Part shown: positions 12,781-27,030 of the stretch, piece by piece | Position numbering within the stretch: the stretch's first letter is position 1 | Layout of the letters: each line of letters starts with the position of its first letter | Source: Parietaria judaica | Lineage: Eukaryota; Streptophyta; Magnoliopsida; Rosales; Urticaceae | Reading direction: 5' to 3' | Assembly (NCBI GenBank): GCA_954871525.1 | Contig: OX940866.1 | Location: forward strand, 37,708,521-37,772,520 | Length of the DNA: 64,000 nt | Notes under the pieces: generated by a model | Told to the model about the DNA's origin: nothing | What the model saw: only the letters and a program-made list of their open reading frames with translations | Database searches by the model: none | Program-made: the position numbers and the translations under genes

Positions 12781-15700
12781 GCTTGTGGAATTGGAATATA
12801 ACAAGAGTTCTCATGCAAAATTATGCAAGGATTAAATTGTTGACGAGAAATGCCATAGAAAATTCTATAGCATTTCCTATCGCATTTCTTTATTTTATAT
12901 TTTTTACAAACCTTTAATTTCGAACCAATTGAAAAAATAATAATTTTAGGGCTTATACATTGGAATTTCAATATAACAAGAGTTCTCATGCACAATATGC
13001 AAGGATTAAATGGTTGACGAGAAATGCCTATGGAAATACTATAGCATTTCCGATAGCATTTCTTTATTTTGAATTTTTTACAACATTAAATTTCAAACCA
13101 ATTGTAAAAATACTGATTTTAGTTCTTATACATTGGAATTTTAATATTACAAGCGTTCTCATGCAAAAATATGCAAGGATTAAATTGTTGACGAGAAATG
13201 CCATAGGAAATGCTATAGCATTTCCTATAGAATTTCTTAATTTTACATTTTTTACAACCTTAAATTTCGAACCAATTGAAAAATAATGATTTTAGGGCTT
13301 ATACATTGGAATTTGAATATAACGAGAGTTCTCATGCAAAAATATGCAAGGATTAAATTGTTGACGAGAATCGCCTTAGGAAATGCTATAGCATTTATTC
13401 TAGCATTTCTTTATTTGACATTTTTTACGACCTTAAATTTCGAACCAATTGAAAAAATAATGATTTTAGGGCTTATACATTGGAATTTGAATATAACAAG
13501 AGTTCTCATGCAAAAATATGCAAGGATTAAATTATTGACGAGAAATGCCATAGGAAATGCTATAGCATTTCCTATAGCATTTCTTTATTTTACATTTTTG
13601 ACAACCTTAAATTTCAAACCAATTGAAAAAATAATTATTTTAGGGCTTATACATTGGAATTTTAATATTACAAGAGTTCTCGTGCAAAAATATGCAAGGA
13701 TTAAATTGTTGACGAGAAATGCCATAGGAAATGCTATAGCATTTCCTATAGCATTTCTTTATTTGACATTGTTTACGACCTAAAATTCGAACCAATTGAA
13801 AAAATAATGATTTTAGGGCTTATACATTGGAATTTTAATATAACAAGAGTTCTCATGCAAAAATATGCAAGGATTAAATTGTTGACGAGAAATGCCAAAG
13901 GAAATGCTATAGCATTTCCTATAGAATTTCTTTATTTTACATTTTTTACAACCTTAAATTTCGAACCAATTGAAAAAATAATGATTTTAGGGCTTATACA
14001 TTGCAATTTGAATATAACAACAGTTCTCATGCAAAAATATGCAAGGATTAAATTGTTGACGAGAAATGCCAAAGGAAATGCTATATCATTTCCTATAGAA
14101 TTTCTTTATTTTAGATTTTTTACAACCTTAAATTTCGAACCAATTGAAAAAATAATGATTTTAGGGCTTATACATTGGAATTTGAATATAAGAAGAGTTC
14201 TCATGCAAAAATATGCAAGGATTAAATTGTTGACGAGAAATGCCATAGGAAATGCTATAGTATTTCCTATAGCATTTCTTTATTTTACATTTTTTACAAC
14301 CTTAAATTTCGAACCAATTGAAAAAATAATGATTTTATAGCTTGTGGAATTGGAATATAACAAGAGTTCTCATGCAAAATTATGCAAGGATTAAATTGTT
14401 GACGAGAAATGCCATAGAAAATTCTATAGCATTTCCTATCGCATTTCTTTATTTTATATTTTTTACAAACCTTTAATTTCGAACCAATTGAAAAAATAAT
14501 AATTTTAGGGCTTATACATTGGAATTTCAATATAACAAGAGTTCTCATGCACAATATGCAAGGATTAAATGGTTGACGAGAAATGCCTATGGAAATACTA
14601 TAGCATTTCCGATAGCATTTCTTTATTTTGAATTTTTTACAACATTAAATTTCAAACCAATTGTAAAAATACTGATTTTAGTTCTTATACATTGGAATTT
14701 TAATATTACAAGCGTTCTCATGCAAAAATATGCAAGGATTAAATTGTTGACGAGAAATGCCATAGGAAATGCTATAGCATTTCCTATAGAATTTCTTAAT
14801 TTTACATTTTTTACAACCTTAAATTTCGAACCAATTGAAAAATAATGATTTTAGGGCTTATACATTGGAATTTGAATATAACGAGAGTTCTCATGCAAAA
14901 ATATGCAAGGATTAAATTGTTGACGAGAATCGCCTTAGGAAATGCTATAGCATTTATTCTAGCATTTCTTTATTTGACATTTTTTACGACCTTAAATTTC
15001 GAACCAATTGAAAAAATAATGATTTTAGGGCTTATACATTGGAATTTGAATATAACAAGAGTTCTCATGCAAAAATATGCAAGGATTAAATTATTGACGA
15101 GAAATGCCATAGGAAATGCTATAGCATTTCCTATAGCATTTCTTTATTTTACATTTTTGACAACCTTAAATTTCAAACCAATTGAAAAAATAATTATTTT
15201 AGGGCTTATACATTGGAATTTTAATATTACAAGAGTTCTCGTGCAAAAATATGCAAGGATTAAATTGTTGACGAGAAATGCCATAGGAAATGCTATAGCA
15301 TTTCCTATAGCATTTCTTTATTTGACATTGTTTACGACCTAAAATTCGAACCAATTGAAAAAATAATGATTTTAGGGCTTATACATTGGAATTTTAATAT
15401 TACAAGAGTTCTCATGCAAAAATATGCAAGGATTAAATTGTTGACGAGAAATGCCAAAGGAAATGCTATAGCATTTCCTATAGAATTTCTTTATTTTAGA
15501 TTTTTTACAACCTTAAATTTCGAACCAATTGAAAAAATAATGATTTTAGGGCTTATACATTGCAATTTGAATATAACAACAGTTCTCATGCAAAAATATG
15601 CAAGGATTAAATTGTTGACGAGAAATGCCAAAGGAAATGCTATATCATTTCCTATAGAATTTCTTTATTTTAGATTTTTTACAACCTTAAATTTCGAACC

Positions 15701-16345
15701 AATTGAAAAAATAATGATTTTAGGGCTTATACATTGGAATTTGAATATAAGAAGAGTTCTCATGCAAAAATATGCAAGGATTAAATTGTTGACGAGAAAT
15801 GCCATAGGAAATGCTATAGTATTTCCTATAGCATTTCTTTATTTTACATTTTTTACAACCTTAAATTTCGAACCAATTGAAAAAATAATGATTTTATAGC
15901 TTATACATTGGAATTGGAATATAACAAGAGTTCTCATGCAAAATTATGCAAGGATTAAATTGTTGACGAGAAATGCCATAGAAAATTCTATAGCATTTCC
16001 TATCGCATTTCTTTATTTTATATTTTTTACAAACCTTTAATTTCGAACCAATTGAAAAAATAATAATTTTAGGGCTTATACATTGGAATTTCAATATAAC
16101 AAGAGTTCTCATGCACAATATGCAAGGATTAAATGGTTGACGAGAAATGCCTATGGAAATACTATAGCATTTCCGATAGCATTTCTTTATTTTGAATTTT
16201 TTACAACATTAAATTTCAAACCAATTGTAAAAATACTGATTTTAGTTCTTATACATTGGAATTTTAATATTACAAGCGTTCTCATGCAAAAATATGCAAG
16301 GATTAAATTGTTGACGAGAAATGCCATAGGAAATGCTATAGCATT
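11727..16345 (+). repeat. HOR block C: 9-mer, 1,559-bp period, about 3 copies, derived from the 12-mer
   Basis: Copies start at 11727, 13286 and 14845. The first six monomers match the block B 12-mer. The rest is a three-monomer remainder (12781-13285 and 14340-14844) resembling part of the 12-mer, so three monomers appear to have been lost. Two of the copies carry a 5-bp deletion, ATAGCTTGTGGAATTGG, at about 12778 and 14337. The third copy has the full ATAGCTTATACATTGGAATTGG at about 15896, so the deletion is polymorphic among sister units. Identity ends near 16345. Confidence 0.88.
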
Positions 16346-18200
16346 TCCAATAGCATTTCTTTATTTTACATTTTTTACAACCTTAAATTTCGAACCAATT
16401 GAAAAAATAATGATTTTAGGGCTTATACATTGGAATTTGAAAATAACGAGAGTGCTCATGCACAAATATGCAAGGATTAAATTGTTGACGAGAATTGCCT
16501 TAGGAAATGCTATAGCATTTTTTATAGCAATTCTTTATTTGACATTTTTTACAACCTTAAATTTCGAACCAATTGAAAAAATAATGATTTCAGGGCTTAT
16601 ACATTGGAATTTGAATATAACAAGAGTTCTCATGCAAAAATATGCAAGGATTCAATTGTTGACGAGAAATGCCATAGGTAATGCTATAGCATTTCCTATA
16701 GGATTTATTTATTTTACATTTTTGACAACCTTAAATTTCGAACCAATTGAAAAAATAATGATTTTAGGGCTTATACATTGGAATTTGAATATAACAAGAG
16801 TTCTCATGCAAAATTATGCAAGGAATAAATTGTTGACGAGAAATGCCATAGGAAATGCTATAGCATTTCCTATAGCATTTCTTTATTTTATATTTTTTAC
16901 AACCTTAAATTTCGAACCAATTGAAAAAATAATGATTTTAGGGCTTGTACATTGGAATTTGAATATAACGAGAGTTCTCATGCGAAAATATGCAAGGATT
17001 AAATTGTTGACGAGAAATGTCTTAGGAAATGCTATAGCATTTCTTATAGCATTTCTTTATTTGACATTTTTTACAACATTGAATTTCGAACCAATTGAAA
17101 AAATAATGATTTTAGGGCTTGTACATTGGAATTTGAATATAACAACAGTTCTCATGCAAAAATATGCAAGGATTAAATTGTTGACGAGAAATGCCATAGG
17201 AAATGCTATAGCATTTCCTATAGCATTTCTTTATTTTACATTTTTTACAACCTTAAATTTCGAACCAATTGAAAAAATAATGATTTTAGGGCTTATACAT
17301 AGGAATTGGAATATAACAAGAGTTCTCATGCAAAATTATGCAAGGATTAAATTGTTGACGAGAAATGCCATAGAAAAAGCTATAGCATTTCCTATCGCAT
17401 TTATTTATTTTACATTTTTTACAACCTTAAATTTCGAACCAATTGAAAAAATAATAATTTTAGGGCTTATACATTGGAATTTGAATATAACAAGAGTTCT
17501 CATGCAAAAATATGCAAGGATTAAATGGTTGACGAGAAATGCCATAGGAAATGCTATAGCATTTCCTATAGCATTTCTTTATTTTACATTTTTTACAACC
17601 TTAAATTTCAAACCAATTGTAAAAATAATGATTTTAGGGCTTATACATTGGAATTTTAATATTACAAGCGTTCTCATGCAAAAATATGCAAGGATTAAAT
17701 TGTTGACGAGAAATGCCATAGGAAATGCTATAGCATTTCCTATAGCATTTTTTTTATGTTACATTTTTTGCAACTTTAAATTTCGAACCAATTGAAAAAA
17801 TAATGATTTTAGAGCTTATACATTGGAATTGGAATATAACAAGAGTTCTCATGTAAAATTATGCAAGTATTAAATTGTTGACGAGAAATGCCATAGAAAA
17901 TGCTATCCTATCATATTTCCTTATTTTACATTTTTTACAACCTTAAATTTCGAACCAATTGAGAAAATAATGATTTTAGGGCTTATACATTGGAATTTAA
18001 ATATAACAAGAGTTCTCATGCAAAAATATGCAAGGATTAATTGGTTGACGAGAAATGTAGCATTTCCTATCGCATTTCTTTATTTTACATTTTTTACAAC
18101 CTTAAAATTCAAACCAATTGTAAAAATAATGATTTTAGGGCTTATACATTGGAATTTTAATATTACAAGCGTTCTCATGCAAAAATATGCAAGGATTAAA
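16346..18200 (+). repeat. Divergent monomers, no local HOR; duplicated at about 28.7-30.5 kb
   Basis: About 10 monomers without a near-identical neighbour. Markers are ATAGCATTTTTTATAGCAATTC (about 16513), GGTAATGCTATAGC (about 16677), TTTTTTTTATGTTACATTTTTTGC (about 17749) and a damaged dyad GCTATCCTATCATATTTCC (about 17902). The same set and order recur 12,324-12,345 bp downstream. The in-frame run continues to 17795. Confidence 0.85.
18050..18080. repeat. Monomer dyad with 15-bp deletion
   Basis: The normal AGAAATGCCATAGG arm is fused as GAGAAATGTAGCATTTCC, removing 15 bp and destroying the left half of the palindrome. The same junction is present at about 30374, so the deletion predates the 12.3-kb duplication. 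Confidence 0.85.
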
Positions 18201-21200
18201 TTGTTGACGAGATATGCCATAGGAAATGCTATAGCATTTCCTATAGCATTTCTTTATTTTACATTTTTTACAACCTTAAATTTCGAACCAATTGAAAAAA
18301 TAATGATTTTAGGGCTTATACATTGGAATTTTAATATAACAAGAGTTCCCATGCAAAAATATGCAAGGATGAAATTGTTGACGAGAAATGCCATAGGAAA
18401 TGCTATAGAATTTCCTATAGAATTTCTTTATTTTACATTTTTTACAACCTTAAATTTCGAACCAATTGAAAAAATGATTATTTTAGGGCTTATACGTTGG
18501 AATTTGAATATAACTAGAGTTCTCATGCATAAATATGCAAGGATTAAATTGTTGACGAGAAATGCCATAGGAAATGCTATAGCATTTCCTATAACATTTC
18601 TTTATTTTACATTTTTTACAACCTTAAATTTCAAACCAATTGAAAAAATATTGATTTTTGGGCTTATACATTGGAATTTTAATATTACAAACGTTCTCAT
18701 GCAAAAATATGCAAGGATTAAATTGTTGACGAGAAATGCCATAGGAAATGCTATAGCATTTCCTATAGCATTTCTTTATTTTACATTGTTTACGACCTAA
18801 AATTCAAACCAATTGAAAAAATAATGATTATAGGGCTTATACATTGGAATTTGAATATAACAGGAGTACTCATGCTAAAATATGCAAGGATTAAATTGTT
18901 GACGAGGAATGCCATAGGAAATGCTATAGTAGTTCCTATAGCATTTCTTTATTTTCCATTTTTTTACAACCTTAAATTTCGAACCAATTGAAAAAATAAT
19001 GATTTTAGGGCTTATACATTGGAATTTGAATATAACAAGAGTTCTCATGCAAAAAAATGCAAGGATTAAATTGTTGACGAGAAATGCCATACGAAATGCT
19101 ATAGTATTTCCTATAGCATTTCTTTATTTGACATTTTTTACAACCTTAAATATCGAACCAATTGAAAAAAATAATGATTTTAGGGCTTATACATTGGAAT
19201 TTCAATATAACAAGAGTTTTCATGCAAAAATATGCAAGGAATAAACTGTTGACGACAAATGCCATACGAAATGCTATAGCATTTCCTATAGCATTTCTTT
19301 ATTTGACATTTTTTACAACCTTTAACTTCAAACCAATTGAAAAAATAATGATTTTAGGGCTTATACATTGGAATTTGAATATAACAAGAGTTCTCATGCA
19401 AAAATATGCAAGGATTAAATTGTTGACGAGAAATTCCATAGGAAATGCTATAGAATTTCCTATAGAATTTCTTTATTTTCCATTTTTTTACAACCTTAAA
19501 TTTCGAACCAATTGAAAAAATAATGATTTTAGGGCTTATACATTGGAATTTTAATATTACAAGCGTTCTCATGCAAAAATATGCAAGGATTAAATTGTTG
19601 ACGTGAAATTTCATAGAAAATTCTATTGCATTTCCTATAGCATTTCTTTATTTTACATTGTTTACGACCTTAAATTTTGAACCAATTGAAAAAATAATGA
19701 TTTTAGGGCTTATACATTGGAATTTTAATATTACAAGCGTTCTCATGCAAAAATATGCAAGGATTAAATGGTTGACGAGAAATGCCATAGGAAATGCTAT
19801 AGTATTTCCTATAGCATTTCTTTATTTTACATTTTTTACAACCTTAAATTTCGAACCAATTGAAAAAATAGTGATTTTAGGGCTTGTACATTGGAATTTG
19901 AATATAACAAGAGTTCTCATGCAAAAATATGCAAGGATTAAATTGTTGACGAGAAATGCCATAGGAAATGCTATAGCATTTCCTATAGAATTTCTTTATT
20001 TTACATTTTTTACAAGCTTAAATTTCGAACCAATTGAAAAAATAATGATTTTAGGGCTTATACATTGGAATTTGAATATAACAAGAGTTCTCATGCAAAA
20101 AAATATGCAAGGATTAAATTGTTGATGAGGAATGCCATAGGAAATGCTATAGCATTTCCTATAGCATTTCTTTATTTGACATTTTTTACAACCTTAAATT
20201 TCGAACCAATTGAAAAAATAGTGATTTTAGGGCTTGTACATTGGAATTTGAATATAACAAGAGTTCTCATGCAAAAATATGCAAGGATTAAATTGTTGAC
20301 GAGAAATGCCATAGGAAATGCTATAGCATTTCCTATAGAATTTCTTTATTTTACATTTTTTACAACCTTAAATTTCGAACCAATTGAAAAAATAATGATT
20401 TTAGGGCTTATACATTGGAATTTTAATATAACAAGAGTTCCCATGCAAAAATATGCAAGGATGAAATTGTTGACGAGAAATGCCATAGGAAATGCTATAG
20501 AATTTCCTATAGAATTTCTTTATTTTACATTTTTTACAACCTTAAATTTCGAACCAATTGAAAAAATGATTATTTTAGGGCTTATACGTTGGAATTTGAA
20601 TATAACTAGAGTTCTCATGCATAAATATGCAAGGATTAAATTGTTGACGAGAAATGCCATAGGAAATGCTATAGCATTTCCTATAACATTTCTTTATTTT
20701 ACATTTTTTACAACCTTAAATTTCAAACCAATTGAAAAAATATTGATTTTTGGGCTTATACATTGGAATTTTAATATTACAAACGTTCTCATGCAAAAAT
20801 ATGCAAGGATTAAATTGTTGACGAGAAATGCCATAGGAAATGCTATAGCATTTCCTATGGCATTTCTTTATTTTACATTGTTTACGACCTAAAACTCAAA
20901 CCAATTGAAAAAATAATGATTATAGGGCTTATACATTGGAATTTGAATATAACAAGAGTACTCATGCTAAAATATGCAAGGATTAAATTGTTGACGAGGA
21001 ATGCCATAGGAAATGCTATAGTAGTTCCTATAGCATTTCTTTATTTTCCATTTTTTTACAACCTTAAATTTCGAACCAATTGAAAAAATAATGATTTTAG
21101 GGCTTATACATTGGAATTTGAATATAACAAGAGTTCTCATGCAAAAAAATGCAAGGATTAAATTGTTGACGAGAAATGCCATACGAAATGCTATAGTATT

Positions 21201-22490
21201 TCCTATAGCATTTCTTTATTTGACATTTTTTACAACCTTAAATATCGAACCAATTGAAAAAAATAATGATTTTAGGGCTTATACATTGGAATTTAAATAT
21301 AACAAGAGTTTTCATGCAAAAATATGCAAGGAATAAACTGTTGACGACAAATGCCATACGAAATGCTATAGCATTTCCTATAGCATTTCTTTATTTGACA
21401 TTTTTTACAACCTTAAACTTCAAACCAATTGAAAAAATAATGATTTTAGGGCTTATACATTGGAATTTGAATATAACAAGAGTTCTCATGCAAAAATATG
21501 CAAGGATTAAATTGTTGACGAGAAATTCCATAGGAAATGCTATAGAATTTCCTATAGAATTTCTTTATTTTCCATTTTTTTACAACCTTAAATTTCGAAC
21601 CAATTGAAAAAATAATGATTTTAGGGCTTATACATTGGAATTTTAATATTACAAGCGTTCTCATGCAAAAATATGCAAGGATTAAATTGTTGACGTGAAA
21701 TTTCATAGAAAATTCTATTGCATTTCCTATAGCATTTCTTTATTTTACATTGTTTACGACCTTAAATTTTGAACCAATTGAAAAAATAATGATTTTAGGG
21801 CTTATACATTGGAATTTTAATATTACAAGCGTTCTCATGCAAAAATATGCAAGGATTAAATGGTTGACGAGAAATGCCATAGGAAATGCTATAGTATTTC
21901 CTATAGCATTTCTTTATTTTACATTTTTTACAACCTTAAATTTCGAACCAATTGAAAAAATAGTGATTTTAGGGCTTGTACATTGGAATTTGAATATAAC
22001 AAGAGTTCTCATGCAAAAATATGCAAGGATTAAATTGTTGACGAGAAATGCCATAGGAAATGCTATAGCATTTCCTATAGAATTTCTTTATTTTACATTT
22101 TTTACAAGCTTAAATTTCGAACCAATTGAAAAAATAATGATTTTAGGGCTTATACATTGGAATTTGAATATAACAAGAGTTCTCATGCAAAAAAATATGC
22201 AAGGATTAAATTGTTGATGAGGAATGCCATAGGAAATGCTATAGCATTTCCTATAGCATTTCTTTATTTGACATTTTTTACAACCTTAAATTTCGAACCA
22301 ATTGAAAAAATAGTGATTTTAGGGCTTGTACATTGGAATTTGAATATAACAAGAGTTCTCATGCAAAAATATGCAAGGATTAAATTGTTGACGAGAAATG
22401 CCATAGGAAATGCTATAGCATTTCCTATAGAATTTCTTTATTTTACATTTTTTACAACCTTAAATTTCGAACCAATTGAAAAAATAATGA
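18200..22490 (+). repeat. HOR block D: 12-mer, 2,092-bp period, 2 copies
   Basis: Units at about 18210-20301 and 20302-22393 match at a constant 2,092-bp offset (12 monomers plus 4 bases). Markers are GTTCCCATGC (about 18345 and 20437), AAAATGATTATTTTAGGGC, GCATAAATATGC, a run-on T7 tract before ACAACC (about 18959 and 21051), ATACGAAATGC, and GACGTGAAATTTCATAG (about 19600 and 21692). A third copy of the unit is at 30.5-32.6 kb inside the large duplication. Confidence 0.88.
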
Positions 22491-25400
22491 TTTTAGGGCT
22501 TATACATTGGAATTTGAATATAACAAGAGTTCTCATGCAAAAAAATATGCAAGGATTAAATTGTTGACGAGGAATGCCATAGGAAATGCTATAGTATTTC
22601 CTATAGCATTTCTTTATTTTTCATTTTTTTACAACCTTAAATTTCGAACTAATTGAAAAAATAATGATTTTAGTGCTTATACATTGGAATTTTAATATTA
22701 CAAACGTTCTCATGCAAAAATATGCAAGGATTAAATTGTTGATGTGAAATTTCATACATAATTCTATAGCATTTCCTATAGCATTTCTTTATTTTACATT
22801 GTTTACGACCTAAAAGTCTAACCAATTGAAAAAATAATTATTTTAGGACTTATACATTGGAATTTGAACATAACAAGAGTTCTCATGCCAAAATATGCAA
22901 GGATTAAATTGTTGACGAGAAATGCCATACGAAATGCTATAGCATTTCCTATAGCATTTCTTTATTTTACATTTTTTACAACTTTAAATTTTGAACCAAT
23001 TGAAAAAATAATGATTTTAGGGCTTATACATTGGAATTTGAATATAACAAGAGTTCCCATGCAAAAATATGCAAGGATGATATTGTTGACGAGAAATGCC
23101 ATAGGAAATGCTATAGAATTTCCTATAGAATTTCTTTATTTTACATTTTTTACAACCTTAAATTTCGAACCAATTGAAAAAATGATTATTTTAGGGCTTA
23201 TACGTTGGAATTTGAATATAACTAGAGTTCTCATGCATAAATATGCAAGGATTAAATTGTTGACGAGAAATGCCATAGGAAATGCTATAGCATTTCCTAT
23301 AACATTTCTTTATTTTACATTTTTTACAACCTTAAATTTCAAACCAATTGAAAAAATAATGATTTTTGGGCTTATACATTGGAATTTTAATATTACAAAG
23401 GTTCTCATGCAAAAATATGCAAGGATTAAATTGTTGACGAGAAATGCCATAGGAAATGCTATAGAATTTCCTATAGCATTTCTTTATTTTACATTGTTTA
23501 CGACCTAAAATTCGAACCAATTGAAAAAATAATGATTTTAGGGCTTATACATTGGAATTTGAATATAACAAGAGTTCTCACGCAAAAATATGCAAGGATT
23601 AAATTGTTGACGAGAAACGCCATAGGAAATGCTATAGCATTTCCTATAGCATTTCTTTATTTGACATTTTTTACAACCTTAAATTTCGAACCAATTGAAA
23701 AAATAGTGATTTTAGGGCTTGTACATTGGAATTTGAATATAACAAGAGTTCTCATGCAAAAATATGCAAGGATTAAATTGTTGACGAGAAATGCCATAGG
23801 AAATGCTATAGCATTTCCTATAGAATTTCTTTATTTTACATTTTTTACAACCTTAAATTTCGAACCAATTGAAAAAATAATGATTTTAGGGCCTATACAT
23901 TGGAATTTGAATATAACAAGAGTTCTCATGCAAAAAAATATGCAAGGATTAAATTGTTGATGAGGAATGCCATAGGAAATGCTATAGTATTTCCTATAGC
24001 ATTTCTTTATTTTTCATTTTTTTACAACCTTAAATTTCGAACCAATTGAAAAAATAATGATTTTAGTGCTTATACATTGGAATTTTAATATTACAAACGT
24101 TCTCATGCAAAAATATGCAAGGATTAAATTGTTGACGTGAAATTTCATACATAATTCTATAGCATTTCCTATAGCATTTCTTTATTTTACATTGTTTACG
24201 ACCTAAAAGTCAAACCAATTGAAAAAATAATTATTTTAGGACTTATACATTGGAATTTGAACATAACAAGAGTTCTCATGCCAAAATATGCAAGGATTAA
24301 ATTGTTGACGAGAAATGCCATACGAAATGCTATAGCATTTCCTATAGCATTTCTTTATTTTACATTTTTTACAACTTTAAATTTTGAACCAATTGAAAAA
24401 ATAATGATTTTAGGGCTTATACATTGGAATTTGAATATAACAAGAGTTCCCATGCAAAAATATGCAAGGATGATATTGTTGACGAGAAATGCCATAGGAA
24501 ATGCTATAGAATTTCCTATAGAATTTCTTTATTTTACATTTTTTACAACCTTAAATTTCGAACCAATTGAAAAAATGATTATTTTAGGGCTTATACGTTG
24601 GAATTTGAATATAACTAGAGTTCTCATGCATAAATATGCAAGGATTAAATTGTTGACGAGAAATGCCATAGGAAATGCTATAGCATTTCCTATAACATTT
24701 CTTTATTTTACATTTTTTACAACCTTAAATTTCAAACCAATTGAAAAAATAATGATTTTTGGGCTTATACATTGGAATTTTAATATTACAAAGGTTCTCA
24801 TGCAAAAATATGCAAGGATTAAATTGTTGACGAGAAATGCCATAGGAAATGCTATAGAATTTCCTATAGCATTTCTTTATTTTACATTGTTTACGACCTA
24901 AAATTCGAACCAATTGAAAAAATAATGATTTTAGGGCTTATACATTGGAATTTGAATATAACAAGAGTTCTCACGCAAAAATATGCAAGGATTAAATTGT
25001 TGACGAGAAACGCCATAGGAAATGCTATAGCATTTCCTATAGCATTTCTTTATTTGACATTTTTTACAACCTTAAATTTCGAACCAATTGAAAAAATAGT
25101 GATTTTAGGGCTTGTACATTGGAATTTGAATATAACAAGAGTTCTCATGCAAAAATATGCAAGGATTAAATTGTTGACGAGAAATGCCATAGGAAATGCT
25201 ATAGCATTTCCTATAGAATTTCTTTATTTTACATTTTTTACAACCTTAAATTTCGAACCAATTGAAAAAATAATGATTTTAGGGCCTATACATTGGAATT
25301 TGAATATAACAAGAGTTCTCATGCAAAAAAATATGCAAGGATTAAATTGTTGATGAGGAATGCCATAGGAAATGCTATAGTATTTCCTATAGCATTTCTT

Positions 25401-26354
25401 TATTTTTCATTTTTTTACAACCTTAAATTTCGAACCAATTGAAAAAATAATGATTTTAGTGCTTATACATTGGAATTTTAATATTACAAACGTTCTCATG
25501 CAAAAATATGCAAGGATTAAATTGTTGACGTGAAATTTCATACATAATTCTATAGCATTTCCTATAGCATTTCTTTATTTTACATTGTTTACGACCTAAA
25601 AGTCTAACCAATTGAAAAAATAATTATTTTAGGACTTATACATTGGAATTTGAACATAACAAGAGTTCTCATGCCAAAATATGCAAGGATTAAATTGTTG
25701 ACGAGAAATGCCATACGAAATGCTATAGCATTTCCTATAGCATTTCTTTATTTTACATTTTTTACAACTTTAAATTTTGAACCAATTGAAAAAATAATGA
25801 TTTTAGGGCTTATACATTGGAATTTGAATATAACAAGAGTTCCCATGCAAAAATATGCAAGGATGATATTGTTGACGAGAAATGCCATAGGAAATGCTAT
25901 AGAATTTCCTATAGAATTTCTTTATTTTACATTTTTTACAACCTTAAATTTCGAACCAATTGAAAAAATGATTATTTTAGGGCTTATACGTTGGAATTTG
26001 AATATAACTAGAGTTCTCATGCATAAATATGCAAGGATTAAATTGTTGACGAGAAATGCCATAGGAAATGCTATAGCATTTCCTATAACATTTCTTTATT
26101 TTACATTTTTTACAACCTTAAATTTCAAACCAATTGAAAAAATAATGATTTTTGGGCTTATACTTTGGAATTTTAATATTACAAAGGTTCTCATGCAAAA
26201 ATATGCAAGGATTAAATTGTTGACGAGAAATGCCATAGGAAATGCTATAGAATTTCCTATAGCATTTCTTTATTTTACATTGTTTACGACCTAAAATTCG
26301 AACCAATTGAAAAAATAATGATTTTAGGGCTTATACATTGGAATTTGAATATAA
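22230..26354 (+). repeat. HOR block E: 8-mer, 1,393-bp period, about 3 copies
   Basis: Units repeat at 1,393 bp (8 monomers plus 1 base): 22864, 24257 and 25650 mark the same monomer, beginning just after TTGGAATTTGAACATAAC. Shared markers are GTGAAATTTCATACATAATTC, CCTAAAAGTC, CAAGGATGATATTG and CACGCAAAAATATGC. The A-run extended to GCAAAAAAATATGC at about 22537 recurs at 23930 and 25323. Parts overlap block D because the 8-mer shares monomers with it. Confidence 0.88.
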
Positions 26355-27030
26355 CAGGAGTTCTCATGCTAAAATATGCAAGGAATAAATTGTTGACGAG
26401 GAATGCCATAGGAAATGCTATAGTATTTCCTATAGCATTTCTTTATTTTCCATTTTTTTACAACCTTAAATTTCGAACCAATTGAAAAAATAATGATTTT
26501 AGGGCTTATACATTGGAATTTGAATATAACAAGAGTTCTCATGCAAAAAAATGCAAGGATTAAATTGTTGACGAGAAATGCCATACGAAATGCTATAGCA
26601 TTTTCTATAGCATTTCTTTATTTGACATTTTTTACAACCTTAAATTTCGAACCAATTGAAAAAAATAATGATTTTAGGGCTTATACATTGGAATTTGAAT
26701 ATAACAAGAGTTTTCATGCAAAAATATGCAAGGAATAAACTGTTGACGAGAAATGCCATACGAAATGCTATAGCATTTGCTATAGCATTTCTTTATTTGA
26801 CATTTTTTACAACCTTAAACTTCAAACCAATTGAAAAAATAATGATTTTAGGGCTTATACATTGGAATTTGAATATAACAAGAGTTCTCATGCAAAAATA
26901 TGCAAGGATTAAATTGTTGACGAGAAATTCCATAGGAAATGCTATAGAATTTCGTATAGAATTTCTTTATTTTCCATTTTTTTACAACCTTAAATTTCGA
27001 ACCAATTGAAAAAATAATGATTTTAGGGCT
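26355..27030 (+). repeat. Linker module (about 4 monomers) reused at 34.05 and 39.07 kb
   Basis: The module runs from ACAGGAGTTCTCATGC, through GCAAAAAAATGCAAGG, AATTGAAAAAAATAATG (an extra A, which shifts the frame) and GCATTTGCTATAGC, to a T7 tract. It is copied at 39068-39690 (offset 12,713) and in part at 34050-34500 (offset 7,444). It resembles 18.85-19.50 kb of block D. Confidence 0.82.
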
